Origin: Ehretia macrophylla
Taxonomy: Eukaryota > Streptophyta > Magnoliopsida > Boraginales > Ehretiaceae
Direction: 5' to 3'
NCBI GenBank assembly: GCA_037974665.1
Contig: CM075777.1
Span: 12,981,001-13,045,000, forward strand
Length of the DNA: 64,000 bases
Position numbers and translations under genes: made by a program. The notes beneath the pieces were generated by a model. That model had not been told where the DNA came from and made no database searches. It was given only the letters and a program-made list of their open reading frames with translations. Below are positions 24,163 to 36,171 of this stretch, one piece after another; the stretch's first letter is position 1; each line of letters starts with the position of its first letter.

Positions 24163-24522
24163 GGGTAAATAACATATTACCCCTATGTGTTTTGTTAAAA
24201 ATACACAATATCCTTCTGTGTTTTAAAAATTAGCTGATTACCCCCTGTGTTTTGCTAAAAGTGTACAATACACCATTGTGTTTTAAAAATTAGCTGATTA
24301 CACCCTCTATATTTTATAAAAGTAGCTAATTACCCCCCTGTGCTTTTTAAAAATTAGCGTTTTTGTTAAAAAATATAAGGGGGCAATCAGCTACTTTTAT
24401 AAAACACAGGGGGGGTATTATGCACTGTTAGCAAAACACAGGGGGTAATCAGCTAATTTTTAAAACACAGGGGGTATTATGCATTTTTAGCAAAATACAG
24501 GGGGGTAATACGCTATTTACCC
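24163..24522. mobile_element. Mutator-like MITE (360 bp)
   Basis: The whole element is a long imperfect inverted repeat built from CCCCCTGTGTTTT-type units. Termini are GGGTAAAT / ATTTACCC, and a perfect 9-bp target duplication TAAAAATTT flanks it (24154-24162, 24523-24531), which is the Mutator signature. It splits the promoter homology that B shares with D. Confidence 0.88.
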
Positions 24523-24531
24523 TAAAAATTT

Positions 24532-27500
24532 TGTTTAGTTTAATTTAAACTAAATTAAACTTGTGACATATCTTAGGGAGAAAACTTGTGTTTTACGACA
24601 TCTATTATTGTACAGACTGGGTTTTCATATTTTTTGTGCTTGGAAAGCTTGCTATATATTCACCTCTTCAGGTTACTTTCTTTGTACTTCAAAGCTATTT
24701 TGCGACTGCAAATGTGACTGTGTTAAACTATACGTTATGAATATTCTTATAGAATAAAGTTTCACATATACATTATGAATAATTTTGTTTTGATACAATT
24801 TCTAGTTCTTTATTTAACATGTATTTGTATTATGGATGTTTCATATTCTAATAATTTGAGAACCTACCAAATCATAAGAATCCAGTATTTTTAGTAATAA
24901 TTAAGGAAATTTATTTTTTGGTGATAATATAGGTTCTTTTGTATCACTTATAAGAGTGCCTCCTCAAGATGCAAGCATACACCTTCAAAAGTAGGCTACA
25001 AAAAAGACGGTATGAACAAGTGTTCGAGGACTAAATTGGGGACAATCTAAAGGGGAAGAAACTAATATCATATAAAGAGGAAGAACTAAAAGAAAGTAGT
25101 TGCGAGCATAGACAAATCTAAGATTTATCTTCAGTGGGAGTTAAAATTACACAATTTAACACTTATATATAGATTTTTTTTTTCCAGTGAGGGTTGAACT
25201 GATTTTTTAACTTAAAAATATTTTAAAAATACACACATTTTTAGATAAAATTTGAGTTGAATGAGGGTTGTAAAACATAAGAGTGGCTCCGCCACTGGTT
25301 GCTAGGCGAATGGGAGTCCTAACTAATGATGTGGGATTAAGCGGTTGAATGTATAACCAACAGAAAATATCATCTAGCCAACGAATGGGGCCTCCAAGGA
25401 CATTGTCTAGCGGTAGTAGGGTAAAATTATATATTATTTCTGGGAGGTCACGGTTTAAAACTCTCATCTTCTCTGGAGTTCTGCCCTTAACCGATCTGAT
25501 CCATGTGTGGGACACATCTCTGTACCTGAAGATTTACCAGTTGGTGATCGGACTCTGCTAGTTGAGTTCTCACGTCATCCAAAAATCTAGCCATCCAATG
25601 GTAAACTTAGAGAAAAAGGCCACTGTATCGGCCACTCCATTGAGATTTTTTTCACATAATTAAATCAAATTAAACAAATAGATTGAAAATGATCTTAACA
25701 TCTCTAATTAAAACCTCATTGGATCCTCTTTGGGGAGGATTACTCTAGCTTGCAGCAAATCGTGGCTCAAGTCCTTGTCCAGTATTAGTCCTAAAGTTAC
25801 AACAAAATGAGCTTAGTAAATTTCTCAACGTTGACATTTTGCTGACAATTTCCCAATCAAATTGACTATATATAGTAAATTAACATTCAACTCGGATTAG
25901 AAACATGGCATTGCACCGGTTGCATCAAATGATCAAGCATATATATATATATACATATATATATAAGGTTGCTTATCAAAGTTCAACTATCTATGATATG
26001 CAGTAAGGTACTCCATATATATGCTAATTAATATTGCATGCGATGGCTGGACCACCTCACATTTATCATCTGCATACACATCTTTCCCCATGAGTCGATT
26101 AGGTCTTTTGGATCAAAAGCGAAGAGATTGAGCACCAAAAGACGTGACACCATTAAGAATCGGAAGAAGCACAACTAGGACTAAAATGTCACGCCGCAAA
26201 AATTCACCCTAGCCAGACCTCAAGGGCATGACCGCCGTACACTAAAGGGCTAACTCGGGGATGCAAGGCTACACTACATTTTCAATCCAAGCATTTACAT
26301 CATGACTCTATATGCATAAAATATCACAATCCGTCATTCATAAGAAACAGAAAATTAATCCATACGAAAACACAATTTGACTTTTGCTTGCTTTCACTTT
26401 ATTATAGGAAAATATAGACCAAAGATAAACATGTAGTATCCATTACATAGCTCTTCAATAACCTTAGCCATACAAGGCATAAATCACAACTCTCCATGAA
26501 GGTGAACTACCACGTCCATTAAACACAGGCTCCCTCTAAATATCATTGTCTAGAAGGGACAATCAAATAAAAGGGATGAGGGAGATTTTCCCCAAGAAAG
26601 AAGAATGTAATAAAAAAAATAGATGTAAGACATTGGGAGGGAGATATCAATGACAATACAATAGCAATAAAATGCAATGCAATCAATAGCAATAAGATAT
26701 ATGAATAATACAATGGCGATAAGAAGAAATTACATTAATTATTCGGTCACGCGATACAAGATCGATCACAACATATATGACAAGAACAATAACGAGAGAG
26801 AACCAATCAGGCAGTTATGTCTGCCAATGTAGCACTTTACATGATCATTGTATCAATTGGTGATAGATTGAATGGCAATGAATCAAATACCTGCTAAAAT
26901 TTATAAAATCAAATCCGAATCTATTTAAATTATTTTTTATCAAACCCATAACAGATACTCGACGGGTTTAAATTTTGCTTATCAAACCTGAAACCACTAA
27001 GCATTCAAGAACTAGCGGGTACTCGACCCGAACCGTTCATGAATAAATAAAAAAAATATTATTTTAAAAGAAAAGCTCAAAATGTTTTAAAAGCAATCAA
27101 AATAAATACTAAAATAATGACCAATCGCAATAAAACTAAAAACAATAAATTAATTTTGTATCCATAAAAAAACTTAAACTAATCTAAACACAATCAAAAT
27201 ATTCAACAAAATCTTTATACTGAGAAGTTATCATTCGATCAAATAATATGAAATAACTAGAAGAATAGGTAAACATAAATTATCAAGGTTAACAATTAAT
27301 AATAAAAGTTGGACTATAGGTCCACAACTATTAGTTTTGGACCAATATTAAAAAATTATTTTTTTTAAAAATAATATATTATATATGTATATATGTATAA
27401 ATATATAAATATTTTTATTTATTTACTTTTACTAAATTAATAATCAGGTTTTTGGGTTTCGAGTTCTTCTAGTTACTATTACCAAACTCTATCGAACTAT

Positions 27501-27868
27501 ATGTCAATAAACACTTATAAAAATCAAACCCTAACAGATACTCCATTGGTTTCATAAACTGGTTTATATATAATCGTTTGAATACCCATCGAATTTGGGT
27601 TTAAACCTTACCCGTTGTCATCCTAATTTTCCCACATCAATATCGGTGGTAAATCGTCCACTAATTGGCAATAACGCCCATTGGTTAGTGAAAACTCACC
27701 TATGATATGGCAGTGGTTTAGAACTCTAGAAGTGGCTTGTACAAGTGCAAGAGGTGACTCTCACATGATTGGACAATGTAGCAATTTTTCCTATACATCA
27801 CTTAGCTCACATCACAGTTGGCGATAAACTGCCCACAATTTGGAAATATATTTTCCACTTGAATCATC
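24532..27868. other. Intergenic region upstream of B
   Basis: To about 24612 the sequence continues the promoter homology shared with D (56300-56375). Beyond that no coding frame is convincing. 25720-25820 resembles 44520-44640 (GCAGCAAATC, AAGTCCTTGTC, TCTAAAGTTAC), a dispersed repeat. 26180-26340 contains a TGTCACGCC..CCTAGCC block like the ends of degraded LTRs. A short (AT)n lies at 25940-25964. Otherwise nothing is recognised. Confidence 0.5.
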
Positions 27869-28411
27869 CACTACAAGAAAATTGCGCTTGGGCGACGGAT
27901 TTGGATGATGGATTTTTTCCATAGCAAATTGACTACTAATTTCGTAGCCTATCCGTAGCCAACTTAGGCCCTGTTGAAATGGCAACAAAACTTTACTACG
28001 GATTGGCTACGAACAATAATTTTAATTATAAAAAAATAAAAAATAATATTTTGTAGCCAGGCGATGGCAAAATAGCCACGAATTAACTACGAAAAAATAT
28101 GTGTTATATAAAAAATAAAAATAAAAAAATTGTAGCCTAGTCATGACAAATTTGCTACAGACTAGTTACGGATTATTTAATTAATTTGGCAAAAAAATCA
28201 TAACAAATTCCGTAGCCATATGGTGGCCATATAGCCATAGACTGGTTACAAACTACGTATTATTCAAAAAATGTTTTTAAAAAATAAAGGGTCATAGCCT
28301 AATCGTGACAAATTTACTACAGCATAGCTACAAAAATTTTAATTAAATAGGAAAACATAAAATAACAAAGTATGTAGCCCTTAGCCACGGATGGGCTACG
28401 GACTTTCAGAT

Positions 28412-29760
28412 AAAAATGAGGTTTATCGGTTTTAATTTTATCTACAGAATTGTGATTGCATCTACAACGTAATAAACTTCACTTGAATTGCAAGTTTTCC
28501 GAATAAAAATAAACTTGGTCCATATTTCATTGGCATGCATACGTTTATAAAGAAATCTTATAGGAAATCAATAGCCATTTAAATCGAACTTATCATATCC
28601 TCACTTAACATTGTATTAATGTTAATATATGTTCAATCTAAGGGTTCAAAAACCCTCACATTGTGTCTAAACTTCATAATCAAGAAAAATATGAAGATAT
28701 TAACATATTTTAATACGTTGTTCATACCTATTAATAAGTTAGAATACATACTATTAGTGGTCCGTAGCCCATCCGTAGTCCCTAGCTATGAATGGGCTAC
28801 GGTCTTCTATACATCTATAGCCCATCTGTGGCTAATGGCTACGGATGGGCTATTAGAAAAAAAAATGAGATTTATCAGTTTTAATTTTATCTAAGGAATT
28901 GTGATTGAACCTACAATATAATAAACTTTACTTGAGTTGCAAGTTTTCCAAATAAAAATAAACTTGGTCCTTATCTCATTGGCGTGCATACTTTTATAGG
29001 GAAATCTCATAGGAAATCAAATAGTTGTTTAAAACGAACTTATCATGTCCTCACTTAACATTACGTTAATGTTAATAAATGTTCAATCTAGAGGTCTAAA
29101 AACTCTCACATTATGTCTAAACTTCATAAATAAGAAAAATATGAAGATATTAACATGTTTAATATGTTGTTCATACTTATTAACAAGTTAAAATACATAC
29201 TATTAGTAGTTCGTAACCCATCCGTAGTCCCTAGCTACAGATGGGCTACGGATTTCTATGCATCCGTAACCCATCCGTGGCCATTCTGTAGCCCATCCGT
29301 GGTTAATGGCCACGGATGGGCTACAGACTTTTAGAAAAAAAGTGAGATTTATCGGTTTAAATTTTATCTACGGAATTGTGATTGTACCTATAATATAGTA
29401 AACTTCACTTGAATTGTAAGTTTCCAAATAAAAATAAACTTGGTCCGTATTTCATTGGCGTGCGTACTTTTATAGAAAAATCTCATAGGAAATCAATAGC
29501 CGTTTAAATCGAACTTATCATGTTCTCACTTAACATTGCGTTAATGTTAATTAACGTTCAATCTAGTTGTCGAAAAACTTTCACATTGTGTTTGAACTTC
29601 ATAAACAAGAAAAATATGAAGATATTAACAAGTTTAAATATGTTATTCCTACCTATTAATAAGTTAGAATACTTACTATTAACTACAGATATGCTGCGAA
29701 CCTTTTCCTTTCCGTAGTCCATCTGTAGCCAATGGCCACAAATGGGCTTGGACGAGCTAT
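28412..29760. repeat. Three direct repeats of about 420-470 bp inside the CACTA element
   Basis: Units start near 28412, 28863 and 29340. Each begins GAG(G/A)TTTATCGGTTT and runs through AATAAACTTGGTCC, CTCACTTAACATT and AAAAATATGAAGATATTAAC to a CCGTAGCCCATCCGTAG block. The repeats diverge moderately, and each ends in subterminal-type motifs, suggesting amplification within the element. Confidence 0.85.
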
Positions 29761-30234
29761 AGGCTACGGATGAGCTACAACATTTTATGTATCTGTAGCT
29801 TATCCGTAGCCCAATAATAAGACAAGAAAAAAAAAATAAAGTATGTCTGAAAGGTATATATAATAAATCATATACAAACTTAAATTAAATTAAACTAAAC
29901 CTATCATATATATAATAAAGTACATATAAACTTAAAAAATATATATATAACTAAATTAAATAAGCCTATAAATATTCCAAAAACATAAATTTGGGATTTT
30001 TTAGACAGGAGAAAAAGTTTAAAAAAATTTAAAAAAATCTTGGCCCGCCGAGCGGGAACCAAGGCTGATCGACGGGACCTCCGGCGAATTTTTTTTTTCT
30101 TGCTACAGAAATCTGTAGCCATTCCGTCGCCCGAGTTTTATTTTTCACTCAAACCAGACCAGTTCAAATTTTTTTTATTTTTTCCTCCACTCTCTTCACT
30201 TATTTTCTCTCTTTTAACAAAAATATCTTCTTCA

Positions 30235-31612
30235 ATCCCTCTTTCTTTCTACCACCACTACCACCGTGGACACCACCACCACCATCAAGGCCACCACCAC
30301 TACAACTACCAAGGGCACTATCACCACCAAGGATACCACAACTACAAACAAAGTACAACCATCAACTAGGGCACCACCACTACCAAGAGCACTACCACCA
30401 CTAAGGCCACTATCACTACCATCAAAGCACCATCTTTAGCTCAAGTGTTTGCTCTAGTTTGCATTTTCTACAATTTTAAGGTAAGGGATTCATGTATTTA
30501 GTGCATTTATTGTAGTTTTAAAGATGATAAGTTTATGTGTATACTATAAAATGTTAAATTGGGTAATGAATTCACAGTTAGGCTGTTTATTATGAAGTAC
30601 ATGTGTAGAATGTTGTTTAAAGTTAGAAACTTTATGTGGGTATTGTTCTTTGATGTAGTTGTATAGTATGTTGAATATATGTTTGATAAAATGCTTCAAT
30701 GAGTGTTTTTAGCCTACATACATTGCACATAATATATATATACATGATACATGCTTGCAAAAGAAGGCCTAAAGTTGGAATCTTGTAAATTTCCTTGGAT
30801 TTCAAGTGAAAATGTGACTTGTTTATGTTGTTAGTTAGTTAGATTACTAAAAATGATTACCAAGTGAACTTAATGGTGTTCTCGTGCAAGTTAATTGTTA
30901 ACGAAAAATGGGTAAAATGTGTGTGAATGCTATATGTGGTAGCCTACTTTGCTATCACTAGATATGTAAAACAATTGAATTATTGGTTGTGAATGCTTTA
31001 TAAATTATATTGAATTAAACGATTGGATTATGATATTTTGCAAGTTGTATAGTTCGTTTTACAACAAAGTTCCATTACGCACATGATAGATCATAGCTTT
31101 TGACTTATGAAAATCAAAGAGTTTAGTTGCAAGTTTATGAATCACTTTAGAAAAAGTTTAGAAAGTCTTTGTTTTATGGATTGTAATTCATCTTGAGAAC
31201 TGATGAGTAAAGACATGTCTAGCTAATACTGTGAGACTTAGAAGATTTCTACTACATGAATTTTAAATTACTTGGACTTGTAAATGTTGCTAGGCTTACA
31301 TAGACCTATTATGAAGAAATGTTGTGTTTAGCATGTTATGCATAAGCAAAGCTTCAAGAAGGTATTCTTGTGTATTTGTTGTTGGCATTGAGTATAGTGT
31401 TGGAATGCCCATAAGTAAGGGGAGACTCTATCCGATTATTGTCGCGTTCGGATTTGACTTCTTGAAAAGGGTTGGTTCGGGGCGTGACACCATCAACACC
31501 AAGTACACCACCAACAACAACAAAGGCACTACCACTACTACCAACAACCATCACCAAGGGCATCACCAACACCATCAAAGGTACTACCACCATCACCAAG
31601 GGCACTACTAGT
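30235..31612. repeat. Two tracts of ACC/ACCAAGG-rich repeat
   Basis: 30235-30440 and 31490-31612 consist of degenerate ACCACCACTACCAAGGGCACT units. Read on the plus strand they give Thr-rich or His-rich frames depending on phase. About 1.05 kb of AT-rich DNA lies between them. They may derive from a captured repetitive-protein exon or be simple repeat expansion; the frames are not open enough to support a gene. Confidence 0.6.
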
Positions 31613-32471
31613 TTATATTTGTATGTGTGTATATATATATATAATCTATCTTTTGTTTGTAATTTATTGGTTCTTTAACTTCTCGTGCTACATCTTCTTT
31701 TATTCCATTTTACTAATACTAAAGCCTGTTGATCTTTATGACTTGCACATATTTAGTACTACATACGAGCTTAGTCTAACTGATTTTGTGTTAAGTTATA
31801 ACAATGAGATGTGGTAATGGCAAGGTGAGGATTATGCTATTGAAGATAACACCAACATTGATGAGATTAATTCTTAGGCTTTTTGTTTAGTAATTAACAG
31901 ATCTTTGGATGAATTCATTAGCGTTGAATACAATTTTGCTATGATGTTCAGATGTATCTAAATGCATACTCAGTGGAGGGAACGTGACTGAACATTTTTT
32001 TTGTATGTTTAACGATGGAACTACCCTTATTAAGGACTATGGAGATCTGACTTACAATGGTTCAAACCATGGTAGAATTTTTCTTTTCTATATAAATGCA
32101 TCAATTTTCTCCAACCTATATCCCTTTAATGCAAATGGCATTGGTGATACAAAGAATTATATATTAGAAGGGTAGATAATAAGGTAATTTCATACAAATG
32201 ACACTTCCATACGCAAAACATTACTTGAGAGATTCTATTAAATTTCTTGCTAGAAGCCTTGGACTAATTCCAAGTTTTTTATTAATTGTTTTCTCTTCAA
32301 ACTCATGAGCTTTTGGTATCTTTTTAATGTTATTTCACTGGTTAGATTGTGCCGGAAGAAAAAATTTGGCAATATATATGTAGATGGTGAATTTAATAAA
32401 TTAAACTGCTCCAAATATCTTCAAGCAATATTTGTGTGTTATTTATGAAATATTTGTTTGTGGTATAATAG

Positions 32472-32551
32472 GAGATGACTTTGGAAGAGTATGAGAAAGT
32501 ATATAAAGAGAAAAGGAAAGCTTTGTAGGCATTAAAACCATATGAGCGAGA
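32472..32551 (+). pseudogene. Captured fragment of a HABP4/SERBP1-type RNA-binding protein gene
   Basis: After an AG acceptor-like dinucleotide the frame reads EMTLEEYEKVYKEKRKAL, stop, ALKPYER. Plant hyaluronan/mRNA-binding (HABP4/SERBP1, RGG) proteins carry an MTLEEYEKVLEEKRKAL..ALK..ER block, normally followed by more coding sequence. Only this short block is recognisable, and it contains a stop. It lies inside the CACTA element about 600 bp from its terminus, so it looks like a transduplicated host exon. Confidence rests on one 18-residue block. Confidence 0.6.
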
Positions 32552-33220
32552 TGATTAGAAGACAATAATAGATCATTTTAGCTTTTTTTGTAAATTAATA
32601 TTATTTTTGTATTAGTTTTTTTTTGTAAATATTATAAATCTATTGTAAATATTAATTTTTTTGTAAATTTTAATTTGTATTTTTTATTTTTTTGGTTAAT
32701 ATAATTTTTTAAATTTTTTTTAAAATTAAATAATTAATTAGCGACAGAATAGTTATATGCTGACAAAAGGTTACGAATTGGCTACGGATATTTGGCAATA
32801 ATTGACTACGGAATAGGGGCTATCGAACATCTACGGATACCAATCTGTAGCCATGGGCGACGGACGATTTATGACCGAAACGACTACAAATTTGCTACGG
32901 ATGTTAATAATTAATAAAAAATGTCAAAACATTATTTGGCGACGGATGGGCTACAGTTATTTTGCTATGTAAGTTATAAAAAATAAATATAAATTAATTT
33001 TCGGAATTGACTACGGATAGGCGACAGAATACCAATTTGGCAACGAGGCCTTTTGCTACGGACGGAATTATGTAGCCTATTTATAGCCCGTCCCAAGTTG
33101 GCAACTACTAGGCTACGGAAACTGTCCGCAGTGCCAGCTTTTTCTTTTCTTGTAGTGATAATAGCTTGGAGGTCAATAACTAAAGTAAATGAACCAAGAC
33201 ATTGTGAAGAAGCTATAAAG

Positions 33221-33484
33221 TAGCGATTGATACACTAAAATGGGATTGGGAATGAAATGACATTCCCAACTCTTTTCAATTCTCATGCTTGGTATGAAAT
33301 AATGAACATGAGAATCTCATTTCGAAGGTAATTCCATTCCCATATACATGGAAAAAACCAATCCAGAGCAAATACATGGGAATAGCCCGCCCCATTCTCA
33401 TGTGTTTGAGAATAAGCTTCACTACCATATCCTCATATAACATAACTTTTATATATAGTTTGTTACAATAATAATAATAATAAA

Positions 33485-33560
<76 letters not shown>

Positions 33561-34033
33561 TATTATAATAATAATAATTTTTTAAAAATAAATAATAACA
33601 ATTATTATTATTATTTTAAATAAATAATAATAATAATTATTTTTTTTAAAAAAAATATATACTTATAATTATTATTATTATACAAATAATAAAAATAAAA
33701 ATAAAATAATAATAAATAAATAAATAAATAAATAAAAATAAAATTAATAATAATACCAATACGATGATGATGATGATTATGATGATTATGATGATGATGA
33801 TTATGATGATGATTATGATGATGACGATGATAATATTAATAGTAATAATATACTATAATAATAAAAGGACAATTTTGTCATGTTATACAAGGCATTCTTA
33901 TTACTACTGTTCATTCTTAGAGCATACCAAGCATGTTATTGTTATTCCCAAATTCATTCCATTCATAGTTTCATTCAATTCCTTGGCTCATTCCATTCAT
34001 GTCCAAATCTATCTCAGTATACCAATCGCTACC
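33221..34033. mobile_element. MITE with expanded TAA/GAT microsatellites
   Basis: Ends TAGCGATTGATACACTAAA and, inverted, TAGCGATTGGTATACTGAG, with further inverted similarity in the GGAATGAATTTGGG..TTCCCAA blocks on each side. The centre is taken over by a TAA/ATA tract (about 33464-33750) and a GAT/TAT tract (33763-33840). I could not define a target duplication. A hAT-like origin is possible but unproven. Confidence 0.6.
33464..33750. repeat. TAA-type microsatellite and AT-rich low complexity
   Basis: Long stretches of (TAA)n, ATTATT, AAATAAATA and variants in both orientations, able to fold on themselves. It is followed by (GATGAT/TATGAT)n at 33763-33840. Confidence 0.9.
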
Positions 34034-34040
34034 AAATAGA

Positions 34041-34605
34041 TACAACATGTTGGAGGATAACATGTGAGTTCAAAGGAACTAAAGGATTAACAATGCTCAA
34101 TTTACTTAATAAAAAGGGAGGAAAGGAAAACAAGGGCTACAAGAGATACACATGATTAGAGAGGATTCAAGAATCCGAGAGAGGAGTGAGAGTAACAATG
34201 TTCAATTCAATCATAAAGAAGGTAGGAAAATAATGCATAGGAAAAATACCATGAAGGGTATGCAAGACGCTCATCATAGAAAACAATTCAAGAATTAAAA
34301 AGAGGAAAGAGAGTAACGAATTCTCTGATTCGATCATATAAGAGTTTGGGAAGCAATACAAGCACAAAATACCATGAAAGAGAGGGAAAAGAGGGTAAAA
34401 AGAACACCTGAGGAGAGTAAAATAATTTTTACCAATTGGTTGAAACGACAAGCACGCGCGCATACACGCGCGCACACACATATAAATGATCGTTAGCTCT
34501 TGAATGGAAGTAATTTCAATTTTCAATTGAAACAGACACATATATTTTAGGGTGAAGTGCACAGAACCCCTGTGTTTTTGTCAATTGAAACAGACACACA
34601 TATTT
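34041..34605. other. Intergenic, with a short tandem duplication
   Basis: No gene. A segment of about 60 bp (TCAATTGAAACAGACACA..GGGTGAAGTGCACAG) ending near 34580 is repeated directly after it, so the left end of the neighbouring MITE is present twice. A CA/CG-rich short repeat lies at 34455-34482. Confidence 0.6.
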
Positions 34606-35143
34606 TAGGGTGAAGTGCACAGAACCCCTGTGTTTTTGTAAAGTTGCACAATACCCCCTGTGGTTTAAAAATACATGTTACCCCCTATAGCTATTCTATA
34701 ACTAGGGACAACAACCCCTTTTGTCCAAACATTCGTCTATTTTAATAGAAAGTATGATGCACGGGTGTCAAATGCGCTTTTTTTTTTCTTAAATTATTAA
34801 TTGTTTGGAACAAAAATACCAATTTTTTCTAACCCTAAAGAAAAAATATGTGTCATATAAGGGTATTTTGTCTAAATAATTAAAAATTTAAGCAAAAAAA
34901 TCTTGAATAATCGTATTTGACGCACGTGTATCACATTTTTCATTAAAATAAACGGATTTTTTTGATAGAGAAGGCTATTGTGCTTAGTTTCAAAAACCAT
35001 AAGGGGGTACCGTTCACTTTTAAAACTACAGAGGGTTATTGTGCTTAATTTCAAAAATCATAGGAAGGCATCGTGCACTTTTAAACCATAGAAAGTGTTG
35101 TGCAACTTTACAAAAGCACAAGGGGGTTTTGTGTACTTCACCC
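34606..35143. mobile_element. Mutator-like MITE (foldback)
   Basis: The termini are about 15 bp of inverted repeat, GGGTGAAGTGCACAG on the left and the inverse of TGTGTACTTCACCC on the right. The flanking 9-bp duplication CACATATTT lies at 34597-34605 and 35144-35152. Inner arms carry CCCCCTGTGGTTTAAAA-type units, as in the element at 24163. No coding capacity. Confidence 0.8.
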
Positions 35144-35511
35144 CACATATTTATATGATCTTGTGCAATTAAATTGGAGTAATTTCAATTGAAAGCTCAC
35201 AAACAGATGTTCATATGATCTTGATCTTATATGTAATTAAACCGAAGTAGTTTCAACTGAAAACAAAGTGCACGTGTGAAAATTAAAATCATTTCTCAAT
35301 CCATTTCTTTCATTTCCATTTAATTAAATAAATGAAAATGAGTGCAATAGTTTTTTTCTCAGTTAGTTTCTTCCATTTTCCACATATTTTAATTATCAAA
35401 TCAAGATTAATTAGCATTGAATACAATAAATCAAAAGAATCCATACAAAAATTAAATAAACTAGGGTTTCTTCTTGTATAAAAAATGAAAGAATTCGTTC
35501 ATTTTACTTAC
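35144..35511. other. Intergenic, nothing recognised
   Basis: AT-rich sequence without a supported frame or repeat, apart from a short echo of the CAATTGAAA motif seen left of the MITE. Confidence 0.5.
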
Positions 35512-35740
35512 TTTCACTCCAAAATTGGAGTAGCCAGCAGCACCACCACCACGCGCAGCTCCTGAACCAAAGAAATTAAATGTCGCAGCTGTAGACTCGA
35601 CGCTCAGCTTCCGCTTCAACGAATTCGAGAGAGGCGGAAACGGATTCAGGAGGCGATGCTGGAGACATGAAGTTCATATCCACATTCTCTTCCCACGACG
35701 AAGAATGTTTTGGTTTCTTTGAAGCTGTTAAGATTTCATC
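35512..35740 (-). pseudogene. Unidentified gene fragment with a 5' splice site
   Basis: Compositionally gene-like and GC-richer than its surroundings. On the minus strand one frame gives SKKPKHSSSWEENVDMNF followed by MSPASPPESVSASLEFVE. After a frameshift another gives KRKLSVESTAATFNFFGSG and GGGAAGYSNFGVK, ending at an exact GTAAGT donor (35511-35506). I do not recognise the family. It abuts the foldback element at 35728, so it may be captured or truncated DNA. Confidence 0.35.
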
Positions 35741-36171
35741 TTAAAACCAATTGGTGCTAAGTAGATGGGTCGTACACGGATGACTATGACTGGACTAAAG
35801 GCTCAACTTTGATATCATATTAAGAATCATGAGTTTCCATCTTAAAACTAATTGGTATCAAATGGAGTTGGCCCATGACCTTATTAAGTGGTCTTTTTGG
35901 TTATAAGGAGCTGATGTGGGAGATACCACACATTTAACACCCCCTCTCATGTATGACCCGATGAGAACGAGTTGACATGAAGGAAATGAGTTAGTGAAAC
36001 GAGAGGGAGCTAACATCAGGGAAGTGAGTCAACGAGAGGGAAACAAAATGGGTCACACGTGGACACTTAACATGATATCAGAGCTGATCCCTTAGTCTAG
36101 TCATATTCATCAGTGTGCGACCCATCCACTTAGCACCAATTGATTTTAAGATGGAACCTCAGCTGTCTTAA
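35728..36171. mobile_element. Foldback element with about 95-bp inverted arms
   Basis: 35728-35825 (CATCTTAAAACCAATTGGTG, then CTAAGTAGATGGGTCG) is repeated inverted at about 36085-36171. The middle has TTAACATGATATCAGAGC and similar tRNA-Met-like primer-site strings, as in small degraded LTR/TRIM-type elements. A relative lies in intron 15 of copy C (42480-42815). Confidence 0.6.

Larger units (their letters stand above)
27869..33157. mobile_element. CACTA (En/Spm-like) non-autonomous transposon, 5.3 kb
   Basis: Termini are CACTACAAGAAAA (27869-27881) and its inverse TTTTCTTGTAGTG (33145-33157). The flanking triplets are ATC and ATA, a 3-bp duplication with one mismatch. Both subterminal regions are packed with TCCGTAGCC / GGCTACGGA motifs in both orientations, the usual subterminal repeat structure of CACTA elements. 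No transposase is visible. The interior holds three direct repeats (28412-29760), a Thr-coding repeat tract in two places and a captured gene fragment (32472-32551). Confidence 0.85.

Noticed and set aside
30040..30369. His-rich ORF (HHHHHQGHHHY) as a possible metal-binding protein
   Set aside because: It is one phase of an ACC/CAC-type simple repeat inside the CACTA element; the other phase gives Thr-rich frames, and there is no conserved start or domain.
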